A DNA stretch of 64,000 nucleotides from Pseudomonas sp. PDM18 (GTDB lineage Bacteria; Pseudomonadota; Gammaproteobacteria; Pseudomonadales; Pseudomonadaceae). Where the stretch lies: NCBI RefSeq assembly GCF_014852585.1, contig NZ_JACVBX010000008.1:248001-312000 (forward strand). Reading direction: 5' to 3'. This document shows, piece by piece, positions 57,403 to 64,000 of the stretch (its first letter is position 1; every line of letters begins with the position of its first letter). The translations under genes were made by a program, and so were the position numbers. The notes under the pieces are model-generated. The model ran no database searches, was not told the origin of the DNA, and saw nothing but the letters and a program-made list of their open reading frames with translations.

Positions 57403-58557
57403 TCACGCCAGTAGTGCCGGCAACTCCTTGTTCAGGGAGAGTTTTTCGCTCACGGCGGCCCCAGTAAGGGCATATCCGAGCAATCGACCGGCGGTATCCC
57501 GGCACAGCACCTTGAGGTCCGGGCCAGAGCCTTCCACCCGCCATTCGCCCTCACTGCCACGCGGCGGCGGCGACACCACCAGCGGGCACACCGGGGTCTT
57601 CACGGTCACCGGCATGGCACCGTAGGCCACCGGCGTCGGCTTGCCGGCCAGGGTCTGCGCCAGCGCGCGGGCGCAGGACATCAGCGGCATCACGTAGAGC
57701 AGGTTGAGGCCATCGACCTCGGCGCAATCGCCCAGGGCGTAGATGTTGGCGTGGGAGGTGCGCAGTTCGCGGTTCACCATCACGCCGCGATTGATATCCA
57801 GGCCGGCGGCAGCGGCCAGGTCGATGCGCGGGCGCAGGCCGACTGCAGAGACGACCAGATCGCAGGGGATCACCTGGCCATCGGAGAGATGTGCTTCCAG
57901 GCCGTCAGCGGCGCGTACCAGGCTGTTCAGCACCGGGCCCAGGTGGAAGCGCACGCCGAGGCCTTCCAGCCCCTGCTGCACTGCCTGGGCGGCGGCCGGG
58001 TGGAGCAGGCCTGGCATGACCTGCTCGCACGGCGCTACCACGTCGAGTTGGTAACCGCCGCCGGAGAGGTCGTTGGCGAATTCGCAGCCGATCAGGCCGG
58101 CGCCCAGCAGCAGCACGCGGCGCTTGCCGGCGGCGGCGCTGCGGAAGCGCGCATAGTCTTCCAGGTCGTTGATCGGGAAGATCAGGTCCTGGGCATCGCC
58201 CTCGACTGGTACGCGGATGGTCTCGGCGCCCCAGGCCAGCACCAGATCGCGGTAGTGGATCTCCTCCTCGCCAATCCAGATGCGCCGGTGGCCCGGGTCG
58301 ATGCCGGTGACACGGGTGTGAGTGAGGATACGCGCCTTGAGCTGGTCGGCCATGGCGCCCGCCTCGGCCATGGCCAGGCCATCGGCGTCCTTGTCCTTGG
58401 AGAAGCCGGTGGAGAGCATCGGCTTGGAGTAGGAGCGTCCGTCGTCGGCGGTGATCAGCAGCAGCGGCGTCTCGCTATCCAGCTTGCGCCACTCGCGGGC
58501 GAGGTTGTAGCCGGCCAGGCCAGTTCCGATGATCACCAGCGGTGCGTTTTCGCTCAT
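57403..58557 (-). CDS. rubB: Rubredoxin-NAD(+) reductase
   Basis: 384 residues, an FAD flavoprotein of the pyridine nucleotide-disulfide family. FAD fingerprint [23 protein letters not shown] fingerprint [24 protein letters not shown]-terminal FAD motif [11 protein letters not shown]. It passes NADH electrons to rubredoxin for alkane hydroxylase. GAGAGA precedes the ATG. Confidence 0.95.
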   Translation of the reverse strand: MSENAPLVIIGTGLAGYNLAREWRKLDSETPLLLITADDGRSYSKPMLSTGFSKDKDADGLAMAEAGAMADQLKARILTHTRVTGIDPGHRRIWIGEEEIHYRDLVLAWGAETIRVPVEGDAQDLIFPINDLEDYARFRSAAAGKRRVLLLGAGLIGCEFANDLSGGGYQLDVVAPCEQVMPGLLHPAAAQAVQQGLEGLGVRFHLGPVLNSLVRAADGLEAHLSDGQVIPCDLVVSAVGLRPRIDLAAAAGLDINRGVMVNRELRTSHANIYALGDCAEVDGLNLLYVMPLMSCARALAQTLAGKPTPVAYGAMPVTVKTPVCPLVVSPPPRGSEGEWRVEGSGPDLKVLCRDTAGRLLGYALTGAAVSEKLSLNKELPALLA

Positions 58558-58641
58558 TGCTCTCTCACCTCAAAACACGCCATTTCGTTAAGATGGCACG
58601 ACGGCCGTAGGGCCGCCGCATGAATTCGTTCGGGCAGGGGC

Positions 58642-58809
58642 TCAGGAGATTTCGATCATCTCGAAATCGATCTTGCCCACGCCGCAATCCGGACAGACCC
58701 AGTCCGCCGGGATGTCTTCCCAGCGCGTGCCAGGGGCGATGCCCTCGTCCGGCAAGCCCAGTGCCTCGTCGTAGATGAAGCCACAGACCACGCATTGCCA
58801 TTTGCGCAT
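58642..58809 (-). CDS. rubA2: Rubredoxin 2
   Basis: 55 residues with the two iron-binding CxxC loops (C6, C9 and C39, C42; [18 protein letters not shown]). It shuttles single electrons from RubB to AlkB-type hydroxylases. AGGAGG precedes the ATG at 58809; the frame extends upstream but is noncoding. It sits between rubA1 and rubB on the same strand. Confidence 0.96.
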   Translation of the reverse strand: MRKWQCVVCGFIYDEALGLPDEGIAPGTRWEDIPADWVCPDCGVGKIDFEMIEIS

Positions 58810-58961
58810 CAGCCAAGTCCTCCTGCGATTGCCCGGTGAAGCTAACGTATCGGCGCGCACCGGCCAACGGCGGGCGCGACGCCAGGCTCCGTCAGCAGGG
58901 TCAACCCGGCGCACCCCCAGTCTACCGCGTCAGGCGCGGGCTTGCGGGGTGCACAAACGCA

Positions 58962-58985
58962 GACGGCGGCCCGAAGGCCGCCGTC
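58962..58985 (-). terminator. Hairpin after rubA1
   Basis: GACGGCGGCC (58962-58971) with GGCCGCCGTC (58976-58985) around CGAA, which reads as a UUCG tetraloop on the minus strand. It lies in the 198-base gap between the two rubredoxin genes. Without a T-run it may partly terminate or stabilise the rubA1 message. Confidence 0.55.
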
Positions 58986-59007
58986 GCGGGAATCGATCCG
59001 GGCGGGA

Positions 59008-59175
59008 TCAGCCGATCTCGATCATCTCGAAATCCAGCTTGCCGACGCCGCAATCCGGGCACAGCCAGTCTTCCGGCACGTCTTCCCAGCGGGTACCGGC
59101 GGCGATGCCCTCTTCCGGCCAGCCCTTGGTTTCGTCATAGATCAGGCCACACACCACGCACTGCCACTTCTTCAT
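59008..59175 (-). CDS. rubA1: Rubredoxin 1
   Basis: 55 residues, [20 protein letters not shown]... ending [10 protein letters not shown]. It has the two CxxC iron loops (C6/C9, C39/C42). It is close to rubA2 (most differences between residues 11 and 36). It is the upstream copy of the tandem pair and shares the electron-transfer role. Confidence 0.95.
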   Translation of the reverse strand: MKKWQCVVCGLIYDETKGWPEEGIAAGTRWEDVPEDWLCPDCGVGKLDFEMIEIG

Positions 59176-59383
59176 CAGCTATCACCCTCATGTTCTTGGC
59201 GCTTGGACGTCGGTGCATCCAATGTCCGGCTTTGTACTGGCGATGGGCTTGCGGTGCAAGTACCGGGTAGCTGGCCATACCTTTGATGGGGTCTGGCGTA
59301 ATGCACTCTTGCGGACAACGCAATCGGCCGCGCAAAGGCGCCATGTTAAGCTGCCGCGTCCCTGGCCAACCGCAGTCCAAGCC

Positions 59384-59938
59384 GTGCCCGAAGCCGCCCT
59401 GATCCATCCGCCCCGCTGGCTCACTTCCGCCCAGTTGCATCCCGCTCCCGCCGCCCAGGTCGTGGACTGGCTGTTCGACGAAGGCTCGCTGACGCGCCGG
59501 CTGACGGCTCTCTCCGCCGATAACTTCGCCGTGCAGCCGCTGGCCGAGGGCTGGCACCGCCTGCGTACCGACGAGTGCGCCGCACTGGGTGTGCCGGACG
59601 GCAGCCAGGGCTGGGTTCGCGAGGTCTACCTGAAAGGCCACGGCACACCCTGGGTATTCGCCCGCAGCGTCGCCGCGCGTTCGGCGCTGGAAGGCTCGGG
59701 CTTCGACCTGCGACTGCTCGGCACGCGCTCCCTGGGTGAGTTGCTGTTCAGCGACCGCGCCTTCCAGCGCGGCCCCATCGAGGTGTGCCGCTACCCAGCG
59801 GCGAGCCTGCCGGCGGAGGTGCGCGCCGAGCGCCTGTGGGGCCGTCGCTCCTGCTTCAGTCGCGACGGCCTGGGCGTGCTGGTCGCCGAAGTATTCCTGC
59901 CTTCGCTGTGGCACCGCCTGGAACAACAGCCCGTATAA
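59384..59938 (+). CDS. ubiC: Chorismate lyase
   Basis: 184 residues. It converts chorismate to 4-hydroxybenzoate and pyruvate, first step of ubiquinone synthesis. Family features: WLFDEGSLTRRLTALS, VREVYLKGHGTPWVFARS and LGTRSLGELLFSD. I use GTG at 59384, where the homologous sequence begins; no strong ribosome binding site is visible. ubiA follows 27 bases later. Confidence 0.92.
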   Translation: MPEAALIHPPRWLTSAQLHPAPAAQVVDWLFDEGSLTRRLTALSADNFAVQPLAEGWHRLRTDECAALGVPDGSQGWVREVYLKGHGTPWVFARSVAARSALEGSGFDLRLLGTRSLGELLFSDRAFQRGPIEVCRYPAASLPAEVRAERLWGRRSCFSRDGLGVLVAEVFLPSLWHRLEQQPV

Positions 59939-59965
59939 TTCCCGGATCGTTTTCCGGAGACCGCC

Positions 59966-60856
59966 ATGTTCGTCGCCCTGATCAAACCCCTCGCCCGCCT
60001 GCATCCCCGCGCCTGGGACTTCATACAGCTGACGCGCATGGACAAGCCGATCGGCATCTATCTGCTGCTCTGGCCGACGCTGTGGGCGCTGTGGATGGCC
60101 AGCGGCGGCGTACCGAGCGTGAAAAACCTGGTGATCTTCATCCTCGGGACCGTGCTGATGCGCATGGCCGGCTGCGTAATCAATGACTTTGCCGACCGCA
60201 AGCTCGACGGCCACGTCGAACGCACCAAGACACGCCCGCTGGCGACCGGCAGGATCACCGTGCGCGAGGCCTGGATTGCCTTCTTCACGCTGCTGGGGCT
60301 GAGTTTCCTGCTGGTGCTGTGCACCAATGAGCAGACCATCTGGCTGTCCTTCGGCGGCGCGGCGGTGGCGGCGCTCTACCCCTTCATGAAGCGCTACACC
60401 TACTACCCGCAGGTGGTGCTGGGCGCGGCGTTCTCCTGGGGCATCCCGATGGCCTTCACCGCGGCCAGCGGCACGCTGCCGGCTGTGGCCTGGCTGCTGT
60501 TCTTCGCCAACGTGCTGTGGACGGTCGCGTACGACACCTACTACGCGATGACCGACCGCGAGGACGACCTGAAGATGGGTATGAAGTCCACGGCGATCCT
60601 CTTCGGCGATGCCGACCGGGTGATCAACCTGAGCCTGCAGGGCCTGATGCTCCTGCTGCTGATCCTGGCCGGCAACAAGCTGGCGATGCATCTGTATTAC
60701 TACCTGGGCCTGGCCGTGGCGGCGGGCTGCTTCGCCTGGCAGTTCCACTCGACCCGCGATCGCGAGCCGATGAAGTGCTTCAAGGCCTTCCTGCACAACC
60801 ACTGGGCGGGGCTGGCGATCTTCCTCGGTACCGTGGCGGACTTCGCCCTGCGCTGA
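59966..60856 (+). CDS. ubiA: 4-hydroxybenzoate octaprenyltransferase
   Basis: 296 residues, multi-helix inner-membrane prenyltransferase that adds a polyprenyl tail to 4-hydroxybenzoate. The two aspartate-rich motifs are present: [15 protein letters not shown] and [21 protein letters not shown] precedes the ATG. It forms an operon with ubiC. Confidence 0.96.
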   Translation: MFVALIKPLARLHPRAWDFIQLTRMDKPIGIYLLLWPTLWALWMASGGVPSVKNLVIFILGTVLMRMAGCVINDFADRKLDGHVERTKTRPLATGRITVREAWIAFFTLLGLSFLLVLCTNEQTIWLSFGGAAVAALYPFMKRYTYYPQVVLGAAFSWGIPMAFTAASGTLPAVAWLLFFANVLWTVAYDTYYAMTDREDDLKMGMKSTAILFGDADRVINLSLQGLMLLLLILAGNKLAMHLYYYLGLAVAAGCFAWQFHSTRDREPMKCFKAFLHNHWAGLAIFLGTVADFALR

Positions 60857-60869
60857 TGTAAGAGACCTT

Positions 60870-60944
60870 GTAGGAGCGAGCTTGCTCGCGAACCCGCTTG
60901 ATACCGAGGTGCCAGATAAGGTTCGCGAGCAAGCTCGCTCCTAC
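60870..60944. repeat. REP pair (BIME-like), locus 2
   Basis: Same 23-base unit as at 13985, in inverted orientation at 60870-60892 and 60922-60944, with a 29-base spacer. Stem GCGAGC-TT-GCTCGC. Located in the gap after ubiA. Confidence 0.85.
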
Positions 60945-60986
60945 GAAGAGCCATTACGGAAGAGCCGTTACGGAAGAGCCGTTAAG
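60945..60986. repeat. 14-base tandem repeat, three copies
   Basis: GAAGAGCCATTACG, GAAGAGCCGTTACG and GAAGAGCCGTTAAG in direct succession, directly after the REP unit. The third copy contains the stop codon of the COG4315 gene. Confidence 0.85.
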
Positions 60987-61347
60987 GCTTGGCCATGTGC
61001 CAGACACCCATCTTGCCTTCGCCGGCCATGTCACCGGCCTTCTGGTCCTGCACAAAGGTGTACAACGGCTTGCCCTTGTAGGCCCATTGCACGGTGCCGT
61101 CATCGCGCTTGATCAGGGTCCAGTCGCCCATCGCCTTGGCATCGGCCGAGGCCATCAGGGGCGGCCAGTGCTGCGCGCAGCCGCCATTGCACATCGACTT
61201 GCCGCCACTGTCCTTGTCGAAGGTGTAGAGCGTCATGCCCTTGGCATCGACCAGCATGCCGTTCTTCTCCATGCCAGGCTCGGTGGCCAGGGCGGACATC
61301 GCCGGCAGCATCAGGCCCATTGCCAGGGCCGGGAATAGCAGTTTCAT
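60982..61347 (-). CDS. COG4315-type secreted repeat protein
   Basis: 121 residues: signal peptide (LLFPALAMGLMLPAMSALA) and two repeats of the family, GMTLYTFDKDSGGKSMCNGGCAQHWPPL and KPLYTFVQDQKAGD. The two cysteines in MCNGGC may form a disulfide. Function unknown in general. AGGAG precedes the ATG at 61347. The stop falls inside a tandem repeat. Confidence 0.88.
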   Translation of the reverse strand: MKLLFPALAMGLMLPAMSALATEPGMEKNGMLVDAKGMTLYTFDKDSGGKSMCNGGCAQHWPPLMASADAKAMGDWTLIKRDDGTVQWAYKGKPLYTFVQDQKAGDMAGEGKMGVWHMAKP

Positions 61348-61661
61348 AAACGCTTCTCCTCTGGTGAGGTGGAAACGGCGCGAGCATCGGCGCAACGGCG
61401 GGCGGAATTGCAGGCAGGGCCGGCCAGGGCGACGTCGACAACGCACTCACTACCGTCATCGCAAGACTCCGGCAGGCTCTCTGCCGGGACCACCGCCGAC
61501 CGGGCCGGTGGGCTCCCTGTGTGCCGCGCAGGGATCGCGCGACGCGCCCTTCAGCATAGACGAGCGCTCTGCGACAAGGCTCGGCTACCATCGCGGTGTC
61601 ACATTCATGAAATATTTCCGTTATCTAATGCGGCGCATTACAGAAATTCTGAGGCCTCAGC
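61348..61661. promoter_or_regulatory. Divergent regulatory region between the COG4315 gene and phoB
   Basis: 314 bases with no gene. CCGGCAG/CTGCCGG forms a hairpin at 61469-61487. Near 61598 the sequence TGTCACATTCATGAAATAT is reminiscent of part of a Pho box, but the second half-site is poor. Autoregulation of phoB would place a Pho box here. Confidence 0.35.
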
Positions 61662-62351
61662 ATGGTTGGCAAGACAATCCTCATCGTCGATGACGAAGCT
61701 CCGATCCGGGAAATGATCGCCGTGGCCCTGGAGATGGCCGGCTACGAGTGTCTGGAGGCCGACAGCGCCCAGCAGGCACACGCGGTGATCGTCGATCGCA
61801 AGCCGGACCTGATTCTGCTCGACTGGATGCTCCCGGGCACCTCCGGCATCGAGCTGGCCCGCCGCCTCAAGCGCGACGAGCTGACCTCAGCCATACCGAT
61901 CATCATGCTCACCGCCAAGGGCGAAGAGGACAACAAGATCCAGGGTCTGGAGGTCGGCGCCGATGACTACATCACCAAGCCCTTCTCCCCGCGCGAACTG
62001 GTTGCCCGCCTGAAGGCCGTGCTGCGCCGCACCGGCGCTGGCGACAGCGAGACGCCGATCGAAGTCGGCGGCCTGATGCTCGACCCGATCAGCCACCGCG
62101 TGACCATCGACGGCAAGCCTGCCGAGATGGGACCGACCGAATACCGCCTGCTGCAGTTCTTCATGACCCACCAAGAGCGCGCTTACACCCGCGGCCAGCT
62201 GCTGGACCAGGTCTGGGGTGGCAACGTCTACGTCGAGGAGCGCACCGTCGACGTGCACATCCGCCGTCTGCGCAAGGCCCTGGGCGAGGTTTACGAAAAT
62301 CTGGTTCAGACCGTGCGCGGCACCGGGTATCGTTTCTCGACCAAAAGCTGA
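61662..62351 (+). CDS. phoB: Phosphate regulon response regulator PhoB
   Basis: 229 residues: receiver domain with phosphorylated D54 ([10 protein letters not shown]) and acidic pocket VDDEAP, followed by an OmpR-type winged helix ([15 protein letters not shown]). It activates phosphate-starvation genes. GAGG precedes the ATG. phoR follows 39 bases later. Confidence 0.97.
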   Translation: MVGKTILIVDDEAPIREMIAVALEMAGYECLEADSAQQAHAVIVDRKPDLILLDWMLPGTSGIELARRLKRDELTSAIPIIMLTAKGEEDNKIQGLEVGADDYITKPFSPRELVARLKAVLRRTGAGDSETPIEVGGLMLDPISHRVTIDGKPAEMGPTEYRLLQFFMTHQERAYTRGQLLDQVWGGNVYVEERTVDVHIRRLRKALGEVYENLVQTVRGTGYRFSTKS

Positions 62352-62390
62352 CCGGGTCGCTGACTCGCCGGGCACAAGGAACGGAATGTC

Positions 62391-63695
62391 GTGACCCAGA
62401 ACTGGAGTGGCGTGTTGATACGCCACCTGCTGCTAGTCGTCGCTGCCGGCGCGCTGCTCGGCCTGATCACCGGCCAGTACGGCTGGGCCATCGCCGTGGC
62501 ACTGGCGGGCTACCTCGGCTGGTCGACCTGGCAGCTGCTGCGCCTGCACAAGTGGCTGAAGAACCACCAGCCCGATGAAGCCCCGCCCGATGGCTACGGC
62601 CTGTGGGGCGAAGTGTTCGACAGCATCTACCACCTGCAAAGGCGCAACCAGCGCGCCCGCGGGCGTCTGCAGGCGGTGATCGACCGCATGCAGGAGTCCA
62701 CCGCAGCGCTGCGCGACGGCATGATCCTGCTCGACCGCGACGGCAACCTGGAGTGGTGGAACCAGTCCGCCGAGCGCCTGCTAGGCCTCAAGAGCCCGCA
62801 GGACGGGGGCCAGCCAGTGACCAATCTGGTGCGCCATCCGCGCTTCAAGGAATACTTTGAGGGCGAGGACTACCGCGAGCCGCTGGAACTCGCCTCGCCG
62901 ATCAACGACAACCTGCGCCTGCAGTTCCACATCACCCTCTATGGCGCCGGCGAGCACCTGATGCTGGTGCGCGACGTGACCCGCGTCCATCAGCTGGAGC
63001 AGATGCGCAAGGACTTCGTCGCCAACGTCTCCCATGAGCTGCGCACGCCGCTGACGGTAATCGCCGGCTACCTGGAAACGCTGCTGGACAACGTCGAGGA
63101 CGTGAACCCACGCTGGACCCGCGCGCTGCAGCAGATGCAGCAGCAGGCCGGGCGCATGCAGAACCTGCTCAACGACCTGCTCCTGCTGGCCAAGCTGGAA
63201 GCCACCGATTACCCGGCGGACAACAAGCCGGTAGCGGTGGACCTGATGCTGCTGTCGATCCGCAACGATGCCCAGGCGCTGTCCGGCGCACGCAGCCATC
63301 GCATCAGCCTGGAGGCGGACTCGAAGGTGAAGCTCAAGGGCAGCGAGGCCGAACTGCGCAGCGCCTTCTCCAACCTGGTGTTCAACGCCGTGAAGTACAC
63401 CCCCGACGAAGGCGAGATCCGCATTCGCTGGTGGGCCGACGAGCAAGGCGCGCACCTCGCCGTGCAGGACAGCGGCATCGGCATCGACCCCAAGCACCTG
63501 CCGCGCCTGACCGAGCGCTTCTACCGCGTCGATTCCAGCCGCAATGCCAGCACCGGCGGCACCGGCCTGGGCCTGGCCATCGTCAAGCACGTGTTGCTGC
63601 GCCACCGCGGCTCCCTGGACATCAGCAGCGTGCCGGGCAAGGGCAGTAGCTTCACCTGCCACTTCCCGCCGCAGCAAGTCGAGAGCCGCGCATAA
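62391..63695 (+). CDS. phoR: Phosphate regulon sensor kinase PhoR
   Basis: 434 residues: two N-terminal hydrophobic stretches, a PAS domain (~95-200), then the kinase with phosphorylated H215 in NVSHELRTPL, N box SAFSNLVFNAVKYTP, DSGIGIDPKHLPRLTERFYRVD and GTGLGLAIVKHVLLRH. The start is GTG at 62391 with AAGGA upstream. No periplasmic sensor domain, consistent with control through the Pst/PhoU complex. Confidence 0.96.
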   Translation: MTQNWSGVLIRHLLLVVAAGALLGLITGQYGWAIAVALAGYLGWSTWQLLRLHKWLKNHQPDEAPPDGYGLWGEVFDSIYHLQRRNQRARGRLQAVIDRMQESTAALRDGMILLDRDGNLEWWNQSAERLLGLKSPQDGGQPVTNLVRHPRFKEYFEGEDYREPLELASPINDNLRLQFHITLYGAGEHLMLVRDVTRVHQLEQMRKDFVANVSHELRTPLTVIAGYLETLLDNVEDVNPRWTRALQQMQQQAGRMQNLLNDLLLLAKLEATDYPADNKPVAVDLMLLSIRNDAQALSGARSHRISLEADSKVKLKGSEAELRSAFSNLVFNAVKYTPDEGEIRIRWWADEQGAHLAVQDSGIGIDPKHLPRLTERFYRVDSSRNASTGGTGLGLAIVKHVLLRHRGSLDISSVPGKGSSFTCHFPPQQVESRA

Positions 63696-63787
63696 CGGTG
63701 CCCGACTTCGACTCTGGTCTAGACGGGCTTGCCAGCCAGGCCCTGCGAACCGCATTCTTGTCCGTCCATTCTTGAACCAACAGAACC

Positions 63788-64000
63788 ATGGACCCTTCCC
63801 CTAGTAGTAACTTCCTGACCTATTTCGCCGATTTCGGCCTGATCCTGTTCGCCCTGTTCCTCGTCGTGCTCAACGGCTTCTTCGTCGCCGCCGAGTTCGC
63901 CATGGTCAAGCTGCGCTCGACCCGCGTGGAGACCATCGCCAACCAGCACGGCTGGCGTGGCACCATCCTACGCAAGGTGCACAACCAGCTCGACGCCTAC
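63788..64000 (+). CDS. CNNM/CorC-family transmembrane protein (3' truncated by window end)
   Basis: The first 71 residues are visible: a hydrophobic helix (LILFALFLVVLNGFFVAAEFAMVKLRSTRVE), the DUF21/CNNM start of hemolysin/CorC-type divalent-cation membrane proteins. The ATG at 63788 is 92 bases after phoR. Function (Mg2+/Co2+ efflux or related) is from the family; the CBS and C-terminal parts lie outside. Confidence 0.8.
   Translation, partial: MDPSPSSNFLTYFADFGLILFALFLVVLNGFFVAAEFAMVKLRSTRVETIANQHGWRGTILRKVHNQLDAY

Noticed and set aside
59135..60802. Long minus-strand open frame (555 codons) over ubiC-ubiA
   Set aside because: Antisense shadow; both ubi genes are intact with conserved motifs.
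60870..60986. CRISPR-like array
   Set aside because: The repeats are REP units and contiguous 14-base copies with no unique spacers and no cas genes.
61590..61620. Pho box upstream of phoB
   Set aside because: Only one half resembles the consensus; too weak to claim as a site without alignment data.

Overview
This window is high-GC, gene-dense chromosomal DNA from a Pseudomonas. The evidence is the combination of algC, dadA-dadX with an Lrp-type regulator, crc next to pyrE and rph, spoT with rpoZ and gmk, oxyR-recG, tandem rubredoxins and phoBR, plus REP repeats with a GCGAGC/GCTCGC stem. From memory, the gene order follows the P. aeruginosa PAO1 block from about PA5283 to PA5362, but several genes differ. 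That suggests another, probably environmental, species such as the P. nitroreducens/citronellolis group (inference). I see no rRNA, tRNA, insertion sequence, prophage, plasmid function or CRISPR array. Both edges cut a gene.

Layout. 1-4.1 kb: truncated PLP aminotransferase or MocR-type regulator, a membrane thiol-disulfide protein with an Lgt-like front end, and a chemoreceptor. 4.3-10.7 kb: phosphorylcholine phosphatase pchP, tandem AraC and LysR regulators, a MATE efflux pump and a GGDEF/EAL phosphodiesterase. 11-16.5 kb: rep helicase, xpt, an acetyl-CoA hydrolase/CoA-transferase and cytochrome c5. 16.7-30.9 kb: amino acid and polyamine catabolism, comprising pauR, the dadA-ridA-dadX alanine operon, the ydbH-ynbE-ydbL envelope lipid-transport cluster, lrp, pauB-like oxidase, a phospholipase D lipoprotein, an MFS permease, kauB and a cupin. 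31-34.6 kb: rpmB-rpmG, an orphan peptide-binding protein, a small SRPBCC-like protein and radC. 34.7-43.9 kb: coaBC, dut, a long membrane-anchored algC, argB, a thioesterase, a coiled-coil DUF4124 protein, pyrE, crc, a DUF4870 protein and rph. 44-49.3 kb: yicC, gmk, rpoZ, spoT, ridA and a lipoprotein. 49.4-56.8 kb: LysE exporter, AraC regulator, an SDR-fold protein, oxyR-recG, a YbaK-HDOD fusion and an SCP2-like protein. 56.9-64 kb: HU-like protein, rubredoxin reductase and two rubredoxins, ubiC-ubiA, a COG4315 secreted protein, phoB-phoR and the start of a CNNM/CorC-type membrane protein.

Functional links. DadX racemises L-alanine, DadA oxidises D-alanine, RidA removes the imine intermediate, and the nearby Lrp homologue is the expected activator. 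PauR, the PauB-like oxidase and KauB belong to the glutamylated polyamine route. Rubredoxin reductase and rubredoxins feed electrons to alkane hydroxylases. UbiC-UbiA start ubiquinone synthesis. SpoT, RpoZ and Gmk sit together in guanine-nucleotide and ppGpp metabolism.

I did not find a clearly new system. The best leads are the AlgC protein with an N-terminal membrane sensor-like module, mutually exclusive helices in the rpmB leader, the Lgt-like/thioredoxin fusion, a candidate operator (TGACTCATG repeats) between the lysR and MATE genes, and REP or tandem repeats that touch or supply stop codons.
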